A DNA stretch of 17,456 bases, taken from Eubacterium sp. GTDB taxonomy: Bacteria; Bacillota; Clostridia; Lachnospirales; Lachnospiraceae. Where the stretch lies: the NCBI GenBank assembly GCA_021442545.1, contig JABUSX010000469.1, forward strand, positions 1 to 17,456, given 5' to 3'. Below, piece by piece: positions 7,114-15,141 of this stretch. The first letter of the stretch is position 1; every line of letters begins with the position of its first letter. Below the pieces are notes generated by a model. That model was not told the origin of the DNA and ran no database searches. It saw only the letters and a program-made list of their open reading frames with translations. The position numbers were made by a program, and so were the translations under genes.

Positions 7114-8406
7114 TCAGCCGACCCGCAGGCGGAACTTCCGGATCTCCCGTTCATCGCTTACCTTTTCGATTTCGGCTCCCAGCAAACGAAGCTTCTGGTC
7201 GAAATCTTCATATCCGCGCTCGATATACACGATATCGTCCACGATGGATACACCTTCCGCTGCCAGCCCTGCAATAACAAGCGCTGCGCCTGCACGCAGA
7301 TCCGGTGCACAAAGCCTTGCACCCGTCAGATTCGCAATACCGTCAATGATTGCCGTATTGCCTTCCACCTTGATGCTGGCGCCCATACAGGCAAGCTCAT
7401 CTACATACTTGAAGCGGTTTTCAAAAATACTTTCCGTTACGATGCTGGTTCCCTGAGCCAGGCTCAGCACAACGCTGATCTGAGGCTGCATATCCGTCGG
7501 AAATCCCGGGTACGGAAGCGTTTTGACATGCGTCCTTCCCAGGCGTCCCTTTGCACACACGCGAACCGCATCGTCAAATTCCTCGACCTCACAGCCGATC
7601 TCCACGAGCTTGGCCGTCATCGCTTCCAGATGCTTGGGAATCACGTTCTTGATCAGAACATCCCCTCTGGTGGCCGCCGCGGCAAACATATAGGTTCCTG
7701 CTTCAATCATATCGGGAACGATCATGTACTCCGACTTGTGAAGCTTTTCCACGCCGCGGATCCGGATTACATCCGTACCGGCTCCCTTGATATTGGCACC
7801 CATGCTGTTCAGGAAGTTCGCCGTATCCACAACATGAGGTTCTCTGGCTGCGTTTTCAATGATGGTATTTCCGTTCGCCAGTGCGGCCGCCATCATGATG
7901 TTGATGGTCGCTCCGACGGAAACCATGTCCATGTAAATATGTGCACCGCGGAGATTTTCCGCAGAAGCCACGATCACACCATGGCGAATCTCTACCGTTG
8001 CCCCGAGAGCCCGAAAGCCCTTCAGATGCTGGTCGATCGGCCTGCTGCCGATATTGCAGCCGCCGGGAAGAGGCACTTCAGCATGCTTATATTTTCCGAG
8101 AAGTGCACCCAGAAGATAATACGAAGCACGTATCTTCTTAATGTATTCATAATCCACACTCACGGCGCCGATCGTCGAACCCGTAATGCGGACACTGTGC
8201 CTGTCGATACGCTCCGTCGCTGCACCGATCCCGGAGATTGCTTCAAGAAGAACATTGATGTCACTTACGTCCGGAATGTTCTCAATAAGAACATAGTCAT
8301 CGGTCATTATGGCTGCGGTAAGAATCGCCAGCGCGGCGTTTTTGGCTCCCCCAATCTCCACCTCGCCAACCAAAGGGCTTCCGCCCCTGATGACAAACTT
8401 ATCCAT
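7114..8406 (-). CDS. murA: UDP-N-acetylglucosamine 1-carboxyvinyltransferase
   Basis: This cytosolic enzyme performs the first committed step of peptidoglycan synthesis: it transfers enolpyruvate from PEP to UDP-GlcNAc. Counting from the ATG at 8406 the protein has 430 residues, normal for MurA. The substrate-binding pair K22/N23 lies in GGAKNAAL. The flexible loop LPGGCNIGSRPIDQHL carries the catalytic cysteine at C117, the residue alkylated by fosfomycin, so no Cys-to-Asp resistance-type change is present. R122 matches the conserved PEP-binding arginine. A GTG two codons upstream stays in frame but overlaps the ribosome binding site (AAGAGGTG), so the ATG is preferred. A promoter lies at 8520-8548. 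Firmicutes often carry two paralogues (MurA1/MurA2, also called MurZ); which one this is cannot be decided from the sequence alone. Confidence 0.97.
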   Translation of the reverse strand: MDKFVIRGGSPLVGEVEIGGAKNAALAILTAAIMTDDYVLIENIPDVSDINVLLEAISGIGAATERIDRHSVRITGSTIGAVSVDYEYIKKIRASYYLLGALLGKYKHAEVPLPGGCNIGSRPIDQHLKGFRALGATVEIRHGVIVASAENLRGAHIYMDMVSVGATINIMMAAALANGNTIIENAAREPHVVDTANFLNSMGANIKGAGTDVIRIRGVEKLHKSEYMIVPDMIEAGTYMFAAAATRGDVLIKNVIPKHLEAMTAKLVEIGCEVEEFDDAVRVCAKGRLGRTHVKTLPYPGFPTDMQPQISVVLSLAQGTSIVTESIFENRFKYVDELACMGASIKVEGNTAIIDGIANLTGARLCAPDLRAGAALVIAGLAAEGVSIVDDIVYIERGYEDFDQKLRLLGAEIEKVSDEREIRKFRLRVG

Positions 8407-8519
8407 ATACACCTCTTTTCAGTCAGCCGTTCCTCCCCAGTTGAACAGCTTCCTGCGAGTTCCTTTCCGTCAGACCCGGCGTCCGCACCCCTACGGAAAT
8501 ATGCCGCGTCTGCTCCCCC

Positions 8520-8548
8520 ATATTAACCCATCAGCCCGTATTTGTAAA
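8520..8548 (-). promoter_or_regulatory. murA promoter
   Basis: On the minus strand TTTACA (8543-8548), a 17-nt spacer and TAATAT (8520-8525) form a good sigma-A-type promoter. The predicted start near 8513 gives a leader of about 105 nt before the murA ATG. It lies beyond the S1-gene terminator, so murA is transcribed independently. Confidence 0.7.
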
Positions 8549-8594
8549 CGCCGGGTTTTCCCGAGGGTAATACGAAGCTCTGTACCGGACCGCC

Positions 8595-8621
8595 GCATGG
8601 CGGTCTTGCCGTACAGAAAAA
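8595..8621. repeat. GC-rich terminator-associated motif, copy 2
   Basis: This copy resembles 33-59. It forms the right arm of a larger hairpin: CTGTAC (8580-8585) pairs with GTACAG (8611-8616), and GACCGCC (8588-8594) pairs with GGCGGTC (8599-8605) around a GCAT loop. The hairpin lies between the murA promoter and the S1-gene terminator and could act as a second barrier to readthrough. Confidence 0.5.
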
Positions 8622-8644
8622 AGGCTGCAGCAAAAACTGCAACC
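8617..8644 (-). terminator. Terminator of the S1-domain protein gene
   Basis: GGCTGCAG (8623-8630) pairs with CTGCAACC (8637-8644). On the minus-strand RNA all eight pairs form, one of them a U-G wobble, followed by six U (8617-8622). It begins about 20 nt after the stop codon, the classic position. On the plus strand one pair becomes a C-A mismatch, so the hairpin favours the minus strand. Confidence 0.85.
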
Positions 8645-8664
8645 TTTATTAAAATCATCGAACC

Positions 8665-9372
8665 TTACAGCTGAATCCCCTTCAGCAAAGAACCAAGGCT
8701 CGTACCGAGATCCTCTGATTTCGGCAGTTTATAATCCTTCGGGAAGGATGTTTCCTCACGGACCGTATCTTCCTCTGCGCCCTGTTCCAGTGCTTTCATG
8801 GACAGGCTCAGTTTGCCGTCTTTTACGGCAATCACCTTGACCTTTACTTCCTGTCCGACAGACAGAACGGCATCCGGTGATTTCACACGGTTCCGGGAGA
8901 TCTGTGAAACGTGGACCAGTCCCGACATGCCGTCGCCAAGATCAATAAACGCACCGTAAGGCTGAAGACTTTCAACCTTGCCGTCCACGACCGTGCCGAC
9001 CTTCATGTCTGCGATCCGCGCCTGACGCTCCTCGTTTGCCTTTGCACGCAGAAGCTCCACTGCAGAAAGGATCAGACGACCCTTGTCCTTATTCACTTCA
9101 CGGACACGTACTTCGATCTCTTTGCCGAGATACTCGTTCAGATCATTCACGCGGCCCAGAGCAAGCCGGGACGCCGGAATAAATCCGCGTACGCCTTCCA
9201 CGTTTGAAACGACACCCTTGTTTACGACGCCGTCCACGGTAACGCGCAAAGCCGTTTTTTCATCCTGGTACTGTTTCAGCTTTTCCCAGTTGGCTTCGCC
9301 CTCGTCCTTGAAGGTCGCAAAAGAATTGTCGATGTCAACTTCCTGCATTGTTGTCAGTGTTTCATCTGCCAT
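8665..9372 (-). CDS. Two-domain S1 RNA-binding protein (S1/RpsA-like)
   Basis: This 235-residue protein has two S1 (OB-fold) RNA-binding domains. The first, about residues 38-106, reads LRVTVDGVVNKGVV and GVRGFIPASRL. The second, about 122-195, is the stronger match, with VGTVVDGKVESLQPYGAFIDL, GLVHVSQIS and KVKVIAVKDGKLSLSMKAL. Acidic flanks lie at both ends, and the lysine- and leucine-rich C-terminal tail ends GSLLKGIQL. It is much shorter than six-domain E. coli ribosomal S1 and lacks its ribosome-binding N-terminal domains, so it should not be called rpsA with certainty. A role in binding mRNA or assisting translation or RNA turnover is inferred from the domains only. The start is ATG with GAGGTG upstream. 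It has its own promoter, divergent from gdhA, and its own terminator. Confidence 0.9.
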   Translation of the reverse strand: MADETLTTMQEVDIDNSFATFKDEGEANWEKLKQYQDEKTALRVTVDGVVNKGVVSNVEGVRGFIPASRLALGRVNDLNEYLGKEIEVRVREVNKDKGRLILSAVELLRAKANEERQARIADMKVGTVVDGKVESLQPYGAFIDLGDGMSGLVHVSQISRNRVKSPDAVLSVGQEVKVKVIAVKDGKLSLSMKALEQGAEEDTVREETSFPKDYKLPKSEDLGTSLGSLLKGIQL

Positions 9373-9402
9373 AGTTTCACCTCACAAAAAAAATTCCCAT
9401 AC

Positions 9403-9431
9403 AGTATAGCATAGAACTTTTTTGTTTTGTA
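9403..9431 (-). promoter_or_regulatory. Promoter of the S1-domain protein gene
   Basis: On the minus strand an extended -10, TGC-TATACT (9403-9411), lies 17 nt after a weak -35, TACAAA (9426-9431). The extended TGn element should compensate for the poor -35. The predicted leader is only about 25 nt. Confidence 0.65.
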
Positions 9432-9471
9432 CGCGAAATTACAGAAAACCCACTATTTTTTATTTTCGAAA

Positions 9472-9500
9472 TCACAAAAATCCCGATAATTTTTTTGTGA
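9472..9500. promoter_or_regulatory. AT-rich inverted repeat upstream of the gdhA promoter
   Basis: TCACAAAAA (9472-9480) and TTTTTGTGA (9492-9500) form a 9-bp inverted repeat with an 11-nt spacer, ending 7 nt before the gdhA -35 box. It could be an operator for a dimeric regulator or a bent A-tract activator site. It does not match a full Rex-type palindrome (TTGTGA followed closely by TCACAA). Confidence 0.4.
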
Positions 9501-9507
9501 ACCGTTA

Positions 9508-9536
9508 TTGCCAAACGAAAAACGCTGTGCTATACT
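9508..9536 (+). promoter_or_regulatory. gdhA promoter
   Basis: TTGCCA (9508-9513), a 17-nt spacer and TATACT (9531-9536) preceded by TGC (9528-9530) make a strong sigma-A promoter with an extended -10. The predicted start near 9543 gives a short leader of about 36 nt containing AAAGGAGGG (9562-9570). Confidence 0.8.
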
Positions 9537-9563
9537 CTTTGCCGAGTTAAAGCGACAAAGTAA

Positions 9564-10913
<1,350 letters not shown>

Positions 10914-10938
10914 GAACATCACCTGAACAATCATATGA

Positions 10939-10969
10939 AAAGGGATGCGGCTTCATACCGCATCCCTTT
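10939..10969. terminator. gdhA terminator, bidirectional, overlapping the 3' end of the GIY-YIG gene
   Basis: AAAGGGATGCGG (10939-10950) pairs perfectly over 12 bp with CCGCATCCCTTT (10958-10969), with a 7-nt loop. On the plus strand it is followed by CTCTTTTCTTT, about 25 nt after the gdhA stop. On the minus strand it is followed by UUUUC. The right arm encodes the last residues of the convergent GIY-YIG gene, whose stop codon (10953-10955) lies in the loop. Confidence 0.88.
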
Positions 10970-11228
10970 CTCTTTTCTTTACCAGCAGCTCCTTGTCTTT
11001 TTTTGACATGCGCTTGATGGCTGCTTCCCTGCACTGCGCTTCTTCCTTTGTCGGAAAGGTCTCATAATATACGAGGGAGACCGGCCTGTGGCTCCGGGTA
11101 TACTTCGCCCCGGTTCCTGCATTGTGCGCGGCAACCCGTTTTTCCAGGTCATTCGTCCATCCGGTATACAGGGATCCGTCGGCACACCGCAGTACATAGG
11201 TATAGGCCCCGGCTTTATTCTCCTTCAT
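10953..11228 (-). CDS. GIY-YIG domain protein, UPF0213 family (YazA/YhbQ-like)
   Basis: This is a small single-domain GIY-YIG nuclease-fold protein of 91 residues. The motif pair is degenerate: Y9-TYV for GIY and L20-YTG for YIG. Downstream are W24-TNDLEKR with R31, the likely catalytic arginine, then H35 and N36, Y43 and E68 in REAAIKR, the likely metal-binding glutamate. UPF0213 proteins have this length and layout; their substrate and role are poorly defined. The chosen start is the ATG at 11228, six nt after GAGAG; it overlaps the carboxypeptidase gene by 14 nt. An ATG at 11234 is possible, while more upstream starts only add sequence lacking family character. It is translationally coupled to dacA and ends inside the shared terminator. 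The tail is lysine- and arginine-rich. Confidence 0.88.
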   Translation of the reverse strand: MKENKAGAYTYVLRCADGSLYTGWTNDLEKRVAAHNAGTGAKYTRSHRPVSLVYYETFPTKEEAQCREAAIKRMSKKDKELLVKKRERDAV

Positions 11229-12351
11229 ACGCATCTCTCGGAAGCTGGCCGTACAGATACTTGGCATCGGAGATATTGGAATAATCATTGACCTCCGTAT
11301 ATCCGCCGCCTGTTACGAGAATATACCTCGTCTCGTCCTCTGTATCCGCATAGCTGGCCAGACAGTGTCCGGCTTCGTCGGTATAACCCGTTTTTCCGCC
11401 CCGGATCGACGTTTCATTCGGAAGTATGGAACTTCCCATTGAAGCAAACATGGTGCTTGTAAGGGCAAGTCCGTCCGGATGATATTCTGTCGGCGTCGTT
11501 GTATAGGTATGCGTTGAAATGATCGTCTTAAAGGTTTCGTTATTAAGACCATACTCCAGCAGTTTCGCCATATCCTTGCAGGTGGAATAATGATCCGGAG
11601 ACTGAACACCGACACAGTTCGTAAACTGCGTGTTCTTCATTCCGATCTCCGCCGCTTTCTTATTCATAAGCTCGACAAACCGTGTTTCATAATCCCACTG
11701 TGTCGAACCTGCCTGTTTTTCAATGACTTCGCTTGCCAGTGCATAGCAGCATTCCGCACCGGAGGGAAGAAGTGCACCGTACAGAAGATCTTCGATCGTG
11801 ACCTCTTCGCCCTCGGAGAAACCGGCTCTTGTCGCGTCCTGCGTCACCGCCAGACTGACCTCGTCATACATAACAAAATGCGTTTGTTTCAGATCAAGTT
11901 CTTCGATCGCGATGAGTGCCGTCATCATTTTCGTCATGGATGCCGGATAGATCTGGGCTTCTGCTTCGATATTCAGAATCTCTTTCTGGTCTTCCGGGCG
12001 GTACATATATACATTGGCACTGACGACTTCGCCAGTCATTAACGTAGGCACAAGCTTATCCGGCTTCGCCACAGGCTCTATGATCGCCTCACGCACCTCT
12101 GTTTCCGTCTTCTCTCCGACATAGGTCATCGGCATATCCGCGACCGTTTCCGCTGCCGCTGCCGAATACGCATCCGACTTCATACGTGAATAAAACAGCA
12201 TTCCCAGCGTCAGGAGAATCAAAAGAGCAAGGAGCACGATGATACCGGCCAGAATCAGCAGAAGCTTCTTTCGAAACGCCCGTTCCTTCTCTCTTCTGGC
12301 AAGACGCGCTTCCCGCGCTTCCAGCTCTTCTTTCAGTGAATTTTGAGCCAT
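11215..12351 (-). CDS. Membrane-anchored D-alanyl-D-alanine carboxypeptidase (peptidase S11, DacA-like)
   Basis: This low-molecular-weight penicillin-binding protein should trim the terminal D-Ala from peptidoglycan stem peptides outside the membrane. The protein has 378 residues. A highly charged cytoplasmic N-terminus (1-29, Glu/Arg/Lys-rich) precedes one transmembrane segment (about 30-53), so it is anchored by an N-terminal signal-anchor rather than a C-terminal amphipathic helix. The S11 domain spans about 105-370 and has SMTK (138-141, S138 nucleophile and K141) and KTG (320-322, in RGGKTGYTDEAG). At the second motif it reads SGA (197-199) followed by ECC where classical enzymes have SxN. 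The PBP5-like C-terminal beta domain is missing. The gene has a consensus promoter, a short leader and the GIY-YIG gene coupled behind it. The ATG start has only a weak upstream GGGGAA. Confidence 0.92.
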   Translation of the reverse strand: MAQNSLKEELEAREARLARREKERAFRKKLLLILAGIIVLLALLILLTLGMLFYSRMKSDAYSAAAAETVADMPMTYVGEKTETEVREAIIEPVAKPDKLVPTLMTGEVVSANVYMYRPEDQKEILNIEAEAQIYPASMTKMMTALIAIEELDLKQTHFVMYDEVSLAVTQDATRAGFSEGEEVTIEDLLYGALLPSGAECCYALASEVIEKQAGSTQWDYETRFVELMNKKAAEIGMKNTQFTNCVGVQSPDHYSTCKDMAKLLEYGLNNETFKTIISTHTYTTTPTEYHPDGLALTSTMFASMGSSILPNETSIRGGKTGYTDEAGHCLASYADTEDETRYILVTGGGYTEVNDYSNISDAKYLYGQLPRDAYEGE

Positions 12352-12394
12352 TTGAATGTTCCCCTTTATATCCCCGTTTCATTTACAGATAAAC

Positions 12395-12423
12395 ATGATA
12401 AAAAACAAAAAAGCCCCTGTCAA
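12395..12423 (-). promoter_or_regulatory. dacA promoter
   Basis: On the minus strand a consensus TTGACA (12418-12423), a 17-nt T-rich spacer and TATCAT (12395-12400) form one of the best promoters in the window. The predicted start is near 12388, giving a leader of about 37 nt. Confidence 0.8.
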
Positions 12424-12429
12424 GTAAGA

Positions 12430-12442
12430 GCCCCGGGCAGTC
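12430..12442. repeat. GCCCCGGGCAGTC direct repeat, copy 1
   Basis: GCCCCGGGCAGTC occurs here, just upstream of the dacA promoter, and again at 12518-12530 inside the terminator hairpin. The GGCAG of this copy can pair with CTGCC near 12454-12458. Confidence 0.6.
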
Positions 12443-12511
12443 TGTTTTCAAATGCTGCCGGAAGATCGGCCTGTGGAGTGAATCGGTAAGATAACTTCAG
12501 CAGGTCTTTTT

Positions 12512-12553
12512 CAAAAAGCCCCGGGCAGTCGGGAATTTCCTTCCTGTCCGGGG
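12512..12553 (-). terminator. Probable terminator of the modular lipoprotein gene
   Basis: CCCCGGGCAG (12519-12528) pairs with CTGTCCGGGG (12544-12553), with a single internal mismatch on the minus-strand RNA. The stem is followed on the minus strand by GCUUUUUG. It lies about 160 nt after the lipoprotein stop and 90 nt before the dacA promoter. It contains the second GCCCCGGGCAGTC copy. Confidence 0.65.
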
Positions 12554-12598
12554 TCTTCATTTACTTTATCCGGAAACTGCTTTACTATGATTTCCGCT

Positions 12599-12657
12599 GC
12601 CGGTCTGTTTCACCGGCCTTTTCTTTGCGGTACACGTGCAGGTCATCTTCCCTGCAC
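12599..12657. other. Two additional perfect hairpins in the lipoprotein-dacA gap
   Basis: GCCGGT (12599-12604) pairs with ACCGGC (12612-12617), followed on the plus strand by CTTTTCTTT. GTGCAGG (12636-12642) pairs with CCTGCAC (12651-12657). Neither has a U tract on the minus strand, so they are more likely 3'-UTR structures of the lipoprotein mRNA than terminators. No coding region is supported anywhere in 12352-12710. Confidence 0.5.
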
Positions 12658-12710
12658 CTGGCTAATACACAGTTCCCCGCCATTCAAGGCTGCTGTTCAC
12701 CCGTCTGTGA

Positions 12711-14870
12711 TCAACCGTTGTAATCGACGATCACCTTAGCCAGTGTTACACCGCCGGCCTGTGAGTCATCAATTGTATACGTAATACCGACACGGTCTCC
12801 GACTTCAACTCCGTAGTCCGTCTGGATCGTCGTGTAATCTCCGATGGAAAAACTCTGCCAGGACTCGTCGTCCGCTTCGATCATGATGTGGCTCGAATCG
12901 TATTCCTGTACGACGCCTTCCACATACTGCTCGGCCGGGGCCGGCTGCGGTTCCTGGGTCGGCTGCGGTTCCTCTGTCGGCTGCGGTTCCTGGGTCGGCT
13001 GCGGCGAATAGATCAGGGTGATGATCTTGGCCTGTGTAATGCCGCCGGCCTGTGTGTCATCAATTGTATATGTAATGCCGACACGGTCTCCGAGACCGAT
13101 TCCGGTCTCTGACTGGATCGCCGTGTAGTTTCCGACTTCAAAGCTCTGCCAGGAATCGTCATCTGCCTGGATCATGATGTGGTTCGAATCAAATTCCTGC
13201 ACGTCTCCTTCCACATAATACTCGGTCGGCTGCGGTGTAGTTCCGCTGACTTTCCGAATGTTTGTGGCCTGCGTTACACCGCCGCCCTGTGTGGTGTCAA
13301 CCTTGTACGTGACAATTACCCGGTCTCCGATATTGATTCCGTCGCTCGATTCAATGACCGTATAGCTGCCGATTTCGAAGGAGCTCATGCTTCCGTCATC
13401 CATCGTAAGCATAATGTGGCTTGCATCATATTCCGTCACGGTACCTTCAAAGATCAGCTGTTCAAGCAGTGTAACTTTGTCCGCTCTGTAATACACATCC
13501 GACAGGGTCGTAAAGTTAATGCCTACATGATCGCCGACACAAATGGCTCTTGATGCACTGAAGGTCGCATACTGTGTGTTGAATGTCAGATCGCCGTTGC
13601 CGTTGTCCAGACGGATCCTGATGTTCGGTCCTGCGATCTCCTGAACGATACCCTCGATATAACCGGTCTTGACCGTGTTTTCGCTGCCATCCGTCGTATA
13701 AGCCGTGTAAACATAGGCAATTCTGCCATGATTCGAAACTTCGGTCCAGCCGTCCGTTGTAACACCCAGTGTCTCAAACGTCGTTCCTGCCTTCGCCGTA
13801 CCGATCACACGGCCTTCCAGAGAACCGGTGGCCCGGACACAGATGTCATCCGTGGTTTTGATCTTTTTGTTGCTCGGCTGGATCTCTGCGATCTCGACCA
13901 TATTGGTTTCCTGATAATTGGAAAGATCCGGCATCTGAATCGCATAACCGGGGGCATACTGTTCAAAAGTGCCTTTTACGACCAGACGGAAGGTCTCTGA
14001 AAAACCGTCTCCGTATTTGATCGTATATTTCATGTCAATCGTACGTGCTTTGATCGTACCATCGCTTCCGACTGTCAGTGATCCCGACATGGAATCTACT
14101 TTTGATCCGCTGCGCAGGCAGGAATCGTCGAGGAACAGCTTCTTGAAGGCAGCAAGCGTTTCATCTGTAGCTGCTACGGTATAGACCGTGTCGCCATTCT
14201 CGTCCACGTCACTATAGATCTCCGAGAGAGCATCGGCCGTCAGAGACAGATACACGTCATCGTTAACCATCCATGCAAGCGTTTCAACGGACATCGGGGT
14301 TTTGATATTACCGAGTTTCGTGGAAGTCGTGTAGAATTCCTTGCCGCTGTAATAATCAGTCTTTTCACCCTCTGTGGTCGTGGTCTTCATAATGACCTTA
14401 AGATTCTCTTCACTGTCCAGACCGGATGCCTGAAGCTCGGTCTTTTTGGATGAACCGATACCCGTCAGCTCCGATGTGACGTTTTCCTCAACAACCGCAC
14501 TGAATCCGCCCTGATTCTTCTGATTGAAAAGAACCTCATTGTAGGCATCCGCAAGGGTCGCATCCACTGCCGCAGCCGCTCCTGCCTGAGCCCCTGCTGC
14601 TGCCGCCGCCTCTACTGCGGACTGCGCCTGTGCGTCTGCTGTCGGCGCCTCTGCTGTTGCCGGTGCCTCTGTTGCTGCCGGTGCCTGTGTTGCCGCCGGT
14701 GTCTGTGTTGCTGCCGGTGCCTCTGTCGCTGCCGGTGCCGACACTGCTGCAGCTTCAGGCTGCGCCGTAGCCTTCACGGCTCCGCACGCAGTTAACCCCA
14801 TGGCCATGACCGCACTAAGAACAGCAGCCAGACCCCCTTTCCATGAACGCAATACTGAATTCTTTTTCAT
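12711..14870 (-). CDS. Modular cell-surface lipoprotein: Ala/Pro/Thr stalk, unknown N domain, SH3 domain and four OB-like repeats
   Basis: A 719-residue exported lipoprotein of unknown function. The signal peptide ends in the lipobox LTAC with C29 lipidated. Residues 45-76 are APAATE-type hexapeptide repeats, an extended low-complexity stalk that continues as Ala-rich sequence to 105. Residues 106-318 look like a DUF6612/LppX-style beta-rich lipoprotein domain (inference from pattern). Residues 336-393 are a bacterial SH3 domain (ICVRATGSLEGRVIGTAKAG, then DGWTEV and YVYTAY), often a wall-binding module. Four repeats of about 68 residues follow (402-470 degenerate, 472-540, 551-620, 648-716) with VEGxVQEYDSSHIMI, WQSF, GDRVGITYTIDD and AGGVTxAK cores, OB-fold-like. 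A PQPTQE-type linker (about 622-645) separates the last two. The start at 14870 is chosen because it has AAAGGGGG and a proper signal peptide; the frame stays open 46 codons upstream. Confidence 0.85.
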   Translation of the reverse strand: MKKNSVLRSWKGGLAAVLSAVMAMGLTACGAVKATAQPEAAAVSAPAATEAPAATQTPAATQAPAATEAPATAEAPTADAQAQSAVEAAAAAGAQAGAAAAVDATLADAYNEVLFNQKNQGGFSAVVEENVTSELTGIGSSKKTELQASGLDSEENLKVIMKTTTTEGEKTDYYSGKEFYTTSTKLGNIKTPMSVETLAWMVNDDVYLSLTADALSEIYSDVDENGDTVYTVAATDETLAAFKKLFLDDSCLRSGSKVDSMSGSLTVGSDGTIKARTIDMKYTIKYGDGFSETFRLVVKGTFEQYAPGYAIQMPDLSNYQETNMVEIAEIQPSNKKIKTTDDICVRATGSLEGRVIGTAKAGTTFETLGVTTDGWTEVSNHGRIAYVYTAYTTDGSENTVKTGYIEGIVQEIAGPNIRIRLDNGNGDLTFNTQYATFSASRAICVGDHVGINFTTLSDVYYRADKVTLLEQLIFEGTVTEYDASHIMLTMDDGSMSSFEIGSYTVIESSDGINIGDRVIVTYKVDTTQGGGVTQATNIRKVSGTTPQPTEYYVEGDVQEFDSNHIMIQADDDSWQSFEVGNYTAIQSETGIGLGDRVGITYTIDDTQAGGITQAKIITLIYSPQPTQEPQPTEEPQPTQEPQPAPAEQYVEGVVQEYDSSHIMIEADDESWQSFSIGDYTTIQTDYGVEVGDRVGITYTIDDSQAGGVTLAKVIVDYNG
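12943..13004. repeat. 18-nt coding tandem repeat (Pro-Gln-Pro-Thr linker)
   Basis: GGCTGCGG starts at 12943, 12961, 12979 and 12997, an exact 18-nt period over about 3.4 units. It encodes the PQPTQE/PQPTEE linker between the third and fourth OB-like repeats. Copy number may vary between strains. Confidence 0.85.
14645..14738. repeat. 18-nt coding tandem repeat (Ala-Pro-Ala-Ala-Thr stalk)
   Basis: About five imperfect 18-nt units of the form GCTGCCGGTGCCTCTGTT encode the APAATE/APAATQ hexapeptides behind the lipidation site. Like the linker repeat, it is a candidate for strain-to-strain length variation. Confidence 0.75.
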
Positions 14871-15010
14871 AACTATACCCCCTTTCTTTAACGGATACGA
14901 AATCATATCCCATAACCGAACCAAGTACCCAGGCTGTCCTGTCTTCTTCGGATAATTCCTGCTTTTCCGCTCCCGAAGCTCTTTATAAAATAAAAAACTT
15001 TTAAGCAAAC

Positions 15011-15040
15011 TATATATTACTACAAAAACTTCAGAAACAA
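15011..15040 (-). promoter_or_regulatory. Candidate promoter of the modular lipoprotein gene
   Basis: On the minus strand TTGTTT (15035-15040), an 18-nt spacer and TATATA (15011-15016) give a plausible promoter in a very AT-rich block (about 14990-15075). Other TATAAT-like boxes lie nearby, so the exact element is uncertain. The leader would be about 135 nt. The 14871-15335 gap holds this block and the tandem repeat at 15142-15283, with no supported gene. Confidence 0.4.
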
Positions 15041-15141
15041 CACACTTTTATAATATTTTTGTAATTTCTTTACCACTTCTTTACTTTTCAGGCCGCTGCT
15101 CTCCTCTTCGGTTAACTGAAAGCGCTGCCAAAACCCTCTGT

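Noticed and set aside
6964..8526. Open frame of about 520 codons on the plus strand opposite murA
   Set aside because: MurA motifs are unambiguous on the other strand, and this frame has no recognisable domain or good ribosome binding site.
9472..9506. Rex (NADH-sensing) operator
   Set aside because: TTGTGAA is present at 9495-9501, but the inverted half TTCACAA does not follow at the required spacing; the TCACAAAAA half lies on the other side with an 11-nt gap.
14871..15008. 46-codon in-frame extension of the modular lipoprotein
   Set aside because: It would bury the signal peptide and lipobox internally. The ATG at 14870 has a strong ribosome binding site and gives a normal lipoprotein signal.
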